9,655 nucleotides of DNA from Candidatus Alistipes excrementipullorum (GTDB lineage: Bacteria; Bacteroidota; Bacteroidia; Bacteroidales; Rikenellaceae). Where the stretch lies: positions 1 to 9,655 of the forward strand of contig DXGW01000101.1 in assembly GCA_019113665.1 (NCBI GenBank), written 5' to 3'. The position numbers were made by a program, and so were the translations under genes. Below are positions 5,814 through 9,655 of this stretch, one piece after another (within the stretch, counting starts at the first letter, position 1; each line of letters begins with the position of its first letter). Below the pieces are notes generated by a model. That model saw nothing but the letters and a program-made list of their open reading frames with translations. It ran no database searches and was not told the origin of the DNA.

Positions 5814-7655
5814 ATGAAGAAGATAATCAGATATTTCAAAGTTTCGATATTGTCGGCATTCTGCCTGACACAGAGCGTCGCCTGTACGGATTTTCTCGAT
5901 CTGTACGACCCCGACGCACTGTCACCCGAGAATTTTCCCACGAAGATAGAACACATCGACCTGCTGGTCAACTCGGTATACGGGGCACAGCACCACTGGT
6001 ATTTCCTCGGCAACTACTGGGCAGGATACGTAATGTACTGCCTCGACCACACCATCGACCTGCAATGGCACCAGGATCAGGGTTGGGTCGACATTCTTGC
6101 AGGCGAGGTCAAGGCCGGCAATACCAAGGTGACCGACCCGTGGACAGGTCTGAGCATGGGCGTCTACTACGCAAACACCGCACTTGAGGAGATAGCCAAA
6201 TACCGCGAGAGCGCACCTTCGTCCGAGAAGGAACAGCTCGACAACTTCGAGGGCGAATGCCTCTTCTTCCGGGCATACTACTGGTGGCACATGCTGTCGC
6301 TCTATGGCGAACCCGACATGGACGGCGTGGGCATTCCGCTCCAGCGCAGCGTTCCCAAGACTCTCGAGGACAACTATATCGGACGCGAGAAGACGGGCGA
6401 CTGTTACCAGGCTATCATCGACGACCTGAAAGATGCAGTCGAGCTGCTCACCCAGACCGACAACCACCGCGTCAACATCTGGTCGGCAAAGGCGTTCCTG
6501 GCCAAGGCATGCTTCTTCGCCGGACAGGAGGACAACACAAAGGGCTACCTCGAGGACGCGAAGAAATATCTCGAGGACTGCATCTTCAACAGCGGCAAGA
6601 AGCTCGAGACATTCGACCGCTACAGCATGATGTTCAACGGGTACGACGAGTACGAATTCAACAGCGAGTCGTTCTATGAGACCAGCAACAAGGCCGACCC
6701 GACAAACGGCAACGCCTACGGAGCCGTAAATGCGGGTTCGACACTCTCGCTCTACTACCCTCCGTTCTGCATCGCGCCCGACAGCACCCGTACGGCGATG
6801 TCCTACGGCAACCAGTACATGCATGACCGCAACCTCGCCCGCTTCGGCTACCACGATCCGGCCCCGCTCTCCGACGGCGTTCTCTGCTCGCGGCAGCGCA
6901 CCGACGGCTCGACCGAATACTACCTCTCCGAGGAGTACATGGCCCGGCAGCAGGCACACCGCGACAACATGTTCAATGAAAAGGACGGCCCCGACCCGCG
7001 TCTGTTCGTATGCGCATTGCAGCCCTTTGTCGACGAGGTACAGATGACCATCGACGGTGTGAACGCATACCGCAAGGTTGCCCAGGTCGAGTTCGGCAAA
7101 TGGTGGGAGATGAGCGCCGAGACAGGCAATGACCCCCAGACGTTCTACGGCTGGCCGGTACGCAAATACAACTACCTCGACGGTCACCTGGCCGAGTCCA
7201 CGCGCAACGTCGCCGGATACAACATCTATTTCATACGTCTGCCGGACATCTATCTCATGTATGCCGAACTGCTGAAGGACTCCGATCCCACGACAGCACT
7301 CGAATATGTCAACAAGGTACACCGCCGCGCCTACAACCGCGATCCGGACTCGCCGTCGGATATCGACTACGCAAGCCTTACGGACCGCACGAAGGCCGAT
7401 GCCGACGACCATCTGGCCAACAACCCGCTGCTGTATGAGCGCTGGGCCGAAATGTTCGGCGAGATGCGCTGGTGGGAAGACGTGCGCCGTCTGCGCCTCG
7501 GCAAACAGGAAGCCGAATACTATAAGACCGTATCGGGTCCCGGAGCCGCAAAGACCAACATCGTATGGAAGGAGACCAACTATGCGATGCCCATACCGAC
7601 TTCTGAGTTCGAGTCGAACCCCAATCCCGACATGGTACAGACACCAGGATATTGA
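5814..7655 (+). CDS. SusD/RagB-family surface nutrient-binding lipoprotein
   Basis: This 613-residue protein is the partner lipoprotein that caps the SusC barrel and captures ligand at the cell surface. It begins with a lipoprotein signal: MKKIIRYFKVSILSAF, then the lipobox SVAC with the lipidated Cys at residue 24. The mature start TDFLDLYDPDALSPENF is typical of the family. The N-terminal part carries the helical (TPR-like) region, including NFEGECLFFRAYYWWHML. Later come YFIRLPDIYLMYAELL and the family signature ERWAEMFGEMRWWEDVRRLR (from residue 542), and the C-terminus reads AMPIPTSEFESNPN to QTPGY, as in other SusD proteins. It is somewhat longer than the common 500-570 residues. It is cotranscribed with susC (12-base gap, no terminator between) and followed by a strong terminator. 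Abundant aromatic residues would suit carbohydrate binding, but this does not identify a ligand. A 590-codon open frame on the opposite strand is a composition shadow. Confidence 0.96.
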   Translation: MKKIIRYFKVSILSAFCLTQSVACTDFLDLYDPDALSPENFPTKIEHIDLLVNSVYGAQHHWYFLGNYWAGYVMYCLDHTIDLQWHQDQGWVDILAGEVKAGNTKVTDPWTGLSMGVYYANTALEEIAKYRESAPSSEKEQLDNFEGECLFFRAYYWWHMLSLYGEPDMDGVGIPLQRSVPKTLEDNYIGREKTGDCYQAIIDDLKDAVELLTQTDNHRVNIWSAKAFLAKACFFAGQEDNTKGYLEDAKKYLEDCIFNSGKKLETFDRYSMMFNGYDEYEFNSESFYETSNKADPTNGNAYGAVNAGSTLSLYYPPFCIAPDSTRTAMSYGNQYMHDRNLARFGYHDPAPLSDGVLCSRQRTDGSTEYYLSEEYMARQQAHRDNMFNEKDGPDPRLFVCALQPFVDEVQMTIDGVNAYRKVAQVEFGKWWEMSAETGNDPQTFYGWPVRKYNYLDGHLAESTRNVAGYNIYFIRLPDIYLMYAELLKDSDPTTALEYVNKVHRRAYNRDPDSPSDIDYASLTDRTKADADDHLANNPLLYERWAEMFGEMRWWEDVRRLRLGKQEAEYYKTVSGPGAAKTNIVWKETNYAMPIPTSEFESNPNPDMVQTPGY

Positions 7656-7683
7656 CAACTGCTGATTTCTGAATTTTTCGAGG

Positions 7684-7724
7684 CCGGAGCGCAACCCTTA
7701 CAAGGTGTTGCGCTCCGGATTTTA
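7684..7724 (+). terminator. Intrinsic terminator of the susC-susD unit
   Basis: CCGGAGCGCAAC (7684-7695) pairs perfectly over 12 bases with GTTGCGCTCCGG (7707-7718) around an 11-base loop, followed by ATTTTAT. It lies 28 bases after the susD stop. The T-tract is short and interrupted, but the stem is very strong. It separates susCD from the kinase gene. Confidence 0.88.
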
Positions 7725-7778
7725 TGTATGGAACAATCCCGAACGGCACGTTGCCGGACGCAATGATGGAGACGGCGA

Positions 7779-7810
7779 TTTCCTTTTCTCGACCAAAGAG
7801 ATTATCTTTG
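7779..7810 (+). promoter_or_regulatory. Bacteroidota-type promoter of the hybrid kinase gene
   Basis: TATCTTTG (7803-7810) is an exact match to the Bacteroidota -7 consensus TAnnTTTG. TTTC (7779-7782) lies 20 bases upstream, close to the usual TTTG/TTG -33 element and spacing. Transcription would begin shortly after 7810, leaving a leader of roughly 10-17 bases before ATG 7831. With the terminator at 7684-7724, this indicates that the kinase is transcribed separately from susCD. Confidence 0.65.
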
Positions 7811-7830
7811 TGTCAGCAAATAATGCCCGC

Positions 7831-9655
7831 ATGGAGAAACAGTCGTCGCACGTCAAAACCAAAATAGCCGCCGGATATGTTCTGCTGGTTGCCGTCTGCA
7901 TAGCGGCAATAGCCTACATATTCTCCGAGGTGCTCAACATCACCCGCTCCAACGACGACCGACGCATGCTGCACTACCGACGCAGCATCGTCAACCAGAC
8001 GCTTTACCACCTCTATCAGGCCGAGGGCTACGGTCAGATGATGATCGCCGGATACAAATCCTACGAGGCCCGCTACACGAGCGAAATGGGCGTGGTGCAC
8101 AGCCTCATTGATTCGCTGCGGCGCATAACCGAGCAGCGCGACTCGATGCAGACCATGCGTCTGGACAGCATATCCACGCTCGTGTGGATCAAGCAGCGCA
8201 GCACGATGAGGCTCAAGAACACATTGCGCGAAGGGCATACGGCAGGTCTGCTGTCGAAAAACATCGAACAGCTCATCACCCGCGACAGCATGTTGCTGGA
8301 CAGCCTTATACGGCCCCAGAAGGTCTACCGGCAGGACAGCGTGATCGTCCCGCGCGAGAAACGCAGTTTCCTGCGCCGCGTAGCCGACATCTTCAACCCT
8401 CCGAAAGAGGAGACCGAGATAAGGGTCTCGACCAGCATCTCCGTAGACTCGCTCTCGGTGATGATGGCCGACACGATAATCCGCGTGCTGCGTACGCTCG
8501 AAAACCGCGTCACCGATGAACGGTTGTCGATATACGAGACCGCATGGAACGAAGGTCTTAAGCTCCAGCAGAACAACCAGCTTGTAAACAGACAGATATA
8601 CAGGCTCATAACACGCTTCGAGGAGGACGAGACGGCATATGCACTCGCCCGCTACGAGGAGCGTGCTATCCTGCGCAGACGCTCGTCAACGATACTCGGC
8701 GTCATAGCCGGTACGGCCATAGTGCTGATGCTCATGTTCGTCTCGATATTGTGGCGGGACATCGGCCGCAGCAACCGTTACAAGCGCCGTCTCGAGGAGG
8801 CCAACCGCAAGAATGAGACGCTTATTGCTGCGCGCGAGAAGATGATGCTCACCATAACGCACGACTTCAAGGCACCGTTGGGGTCGATAATAGGCTACAT
8901 CGACCTGCTTTCGCGTCTCACCACCAAGAAGCGCGAGGAGATATACCTCAACAACATGCGCGAATCGTCAGCGCACCTGCTGGCACTGGTGAACGACCTG
9001 CTCGTCTACTACAAGCTCGACAACCACAAGGCCGAAGTCAACGCCGTGACCTTCTGCCCGGCCAGACTCTTCGACACCGTGTGCCGCGAATTCAGGCTCA
9101 CGGCCGAGGCAAAAGGACTTACGATAACCGCCGAGACGACCGAGGCCGCCTCGAAACTCTATACCGGAGATCCGTTCCGCATAAGGCAGATAGCCGACAA
9201 TCTGGTCTCCAATGCCGTAAAATTCACTGACAAGGGAGGCATAACGCTCAAGGCTGACGTTGCCGACGGTACGCTCGTCTTCAGCGTCAGGGATACCGGC
9301 CGCGGAATGACCGATGAGGAGAAACGGCGAGTTTTCGGCGAGTTCGTACGTCTCGGATCGGCGCGCGGGGCCGAAGGATTCGGACTCGGGCTGTCGATTG
9401 TCGACCGTATCGTCGACCTGCTCGGCGGCAGCATCTCGGTCGAGAGCCGCAAGGGCGAAGGCAGCGAGTTCCGTGTCTCCATACCCGTAAAGGAGGCCGG
9501 AGAAGACGACGAAAGCGCCGCCGGGACTGCCGACGAAACCCCGGAACTGAAACTCAAGTGCCTGATTGTCGACGACGACACCATACAGCTCGAACTTACA
9601 CGAGCCATGTGCGAACGTTTCGGTCTGGAGGCGGAGTGCTGCCAGTACCCGGAAT
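7831..9655 (+). CDS. Membrane-bound hybrid sensor histidine kinase/response regulator (3' partial)
   Basis: The first 608 codons are present and the gene continues past the right edge. ATG 7831 starts MEKQSSHVKTK, followed by a membrane helix (about 12-31). A large extracytoplasmic region (about 32-286) is rich in charged residues and Ser, probably helical/coiled-coil, with no sensor domain I recognise. A second membrane helix (about 288-308) follows. The kinase core has an H-box TITHDFKAPLGSIIGY with the phospho-accepting His344. The N-box is DNLVSNAVKF (Asn461), the G1 box DTGRGM (488-493) and the G2 box GFGLGLSIVDR (Gly518, Gly520). A linker leads into a receiver domain starting LKCLIVDDDTIQLEL (acidic residues 581-583), and the window ends before its phospho-acceptor Asp. 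Signals detected outside the inner membrane would be relayed His to Asp, probably onward to a separate regulator. This is not a HTCS-type SusCD regulator: no beta-propeller repeats are seen, and any AraC output domain would lie beyond the window. ATG 7823 is out of frame. Confidence 0.92.
   Translation, partial: MEKQSSHVKTKIAAGYVLLVAVCIAAIAYIFSEVLNITRSNDDRRMLHYRRSIVNQTLYHLYQAEGYGQMMIAGYKSYEARYTSEMGVVHSLIDSLRRITEQRDSMQTMRLDSISTLVWIKQRSTMRLKNTLREGHTAGLLSKNIEQLITRDSMLLDSLIRPQKVYRQDSVIVPREKRSFLRRVADIFNPPKEETEIRVSTSISVDSLSVMMADTIIRVLRTLENRVTDERLSIYETAWNEGLKLQQNNQLVNRQIYRLITRFEEDETAYALARYEERAILRRRSSTILGVIAGTAIVLMLMFVSILWRDIGRSNRYKRRLEEANRKNETLIAAREKMMLTITHDFKAPLGSIIGYIDLLSRLTTKKREEIYLNNMRESSAHLLALVNDLLVYYKLDNHKAEVNAVTFCPARLFDTVCREFRLTAEAKGLTITAETTEAASKLYTGDPFRIRQIADNLVSNAVKFTDKGGITLKADVADGTLVFSVRDTGRGMTDEEKRRVFGEFVRLGSARGAEGFGLGLSIVDRIVDLLGGSISVESRKGEGSEFRVSIPVKEAGEDDESAAGTADETPELKLKCLIVDDDTIQLELTRAMCERFGLEAECCQYPE

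Noticed and set aside
5922..7694. 590-codon open frame antisense to the susD-like gene
   Set aside because: It mirrors strong SusD coding sequence, its translation is low-complexity Val/Leu/Arg/Gly-rich without domains, and it spans the susD terminator side. It is a composition shadow.

Overview
The window looks like chromosomal DNA of a gut-type Bacteroidales bacterium. The evidence is a complete SusC/SusD outer-membrane pair, a hybrid histidine kinase, starts without clear Shine-Dalgarno sequences, and an exact Bacteroidota-type promoter -7 box (TAnnTTTG) before the kinase. The GC-rich coding DNA with frequent GAC, TCG, CGC and ATA codons would fit an Alistipes/Rikenellaceae-like genome. 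That genus call is an impression from codon style, not a proven assignment.

Layout. Bases 1-314 (minus strand) hold the first 104 codons of an AraC-type regulator that runs off the left edge. An AT-rich divergent control region with several small palindromes follows (315-502). Bases 503-2385 contain what was once a normal tetR / (adaptor) / RND pump / outer-membrane channel efflux operon, now collapsed to under 2 kb. The TetR N-terminal half is joined directly to the middle of the RND pump. The pump has a further internal gap and is joined, before its end, to the middle of a NodT/OprM-type channel. The adaptor gene is absent, and the channel loses its conserved C-terminus to a one-base frameshift. 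A strong intrinsic terminator (2410-2445) closes this relic.

The 2446-2627 leader upstream of susC is unusually structured. It carries two tandem 21-bp repeats, each a GTGTGGA-N5-TCCACAC palindrome, which also form a perfect 15-bp-arm hairpin, followed by a cluster of CCTGTT/AACAGG motifs. Then come an intact SusC-like TonB-dependent transporter (2628-5801) and its SusD-like lipoprotein (5814-7655), 12 bases apart and ended by a second strong terminator (7684-7724). A separate transcription unit with a recognisable promoter encodes a membrane hybrid sensor kinase (7831 to beyond 9655), cut off early in its receiver domain.

Functional reading. SusC and SusD would together bind and import an unidentified ligand, often a glycan or peptide, across the outer membrane using TonB energy. 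No degradative enzyme lies in the window, so the ligand cannot be named. The kinase may sense a related envelope signal, but the link rests on adjacency only. The longest stretch without a gene is 2386-2627 (242 bases), described below. I saw no tRNA, rRNA, CRISPR array, insertion sequence or phage gene. The two most interesting items are the telescoped efflux operon and the 21-bp palindromic tandem repeat. I see no convincing evidence of a wholly new system.
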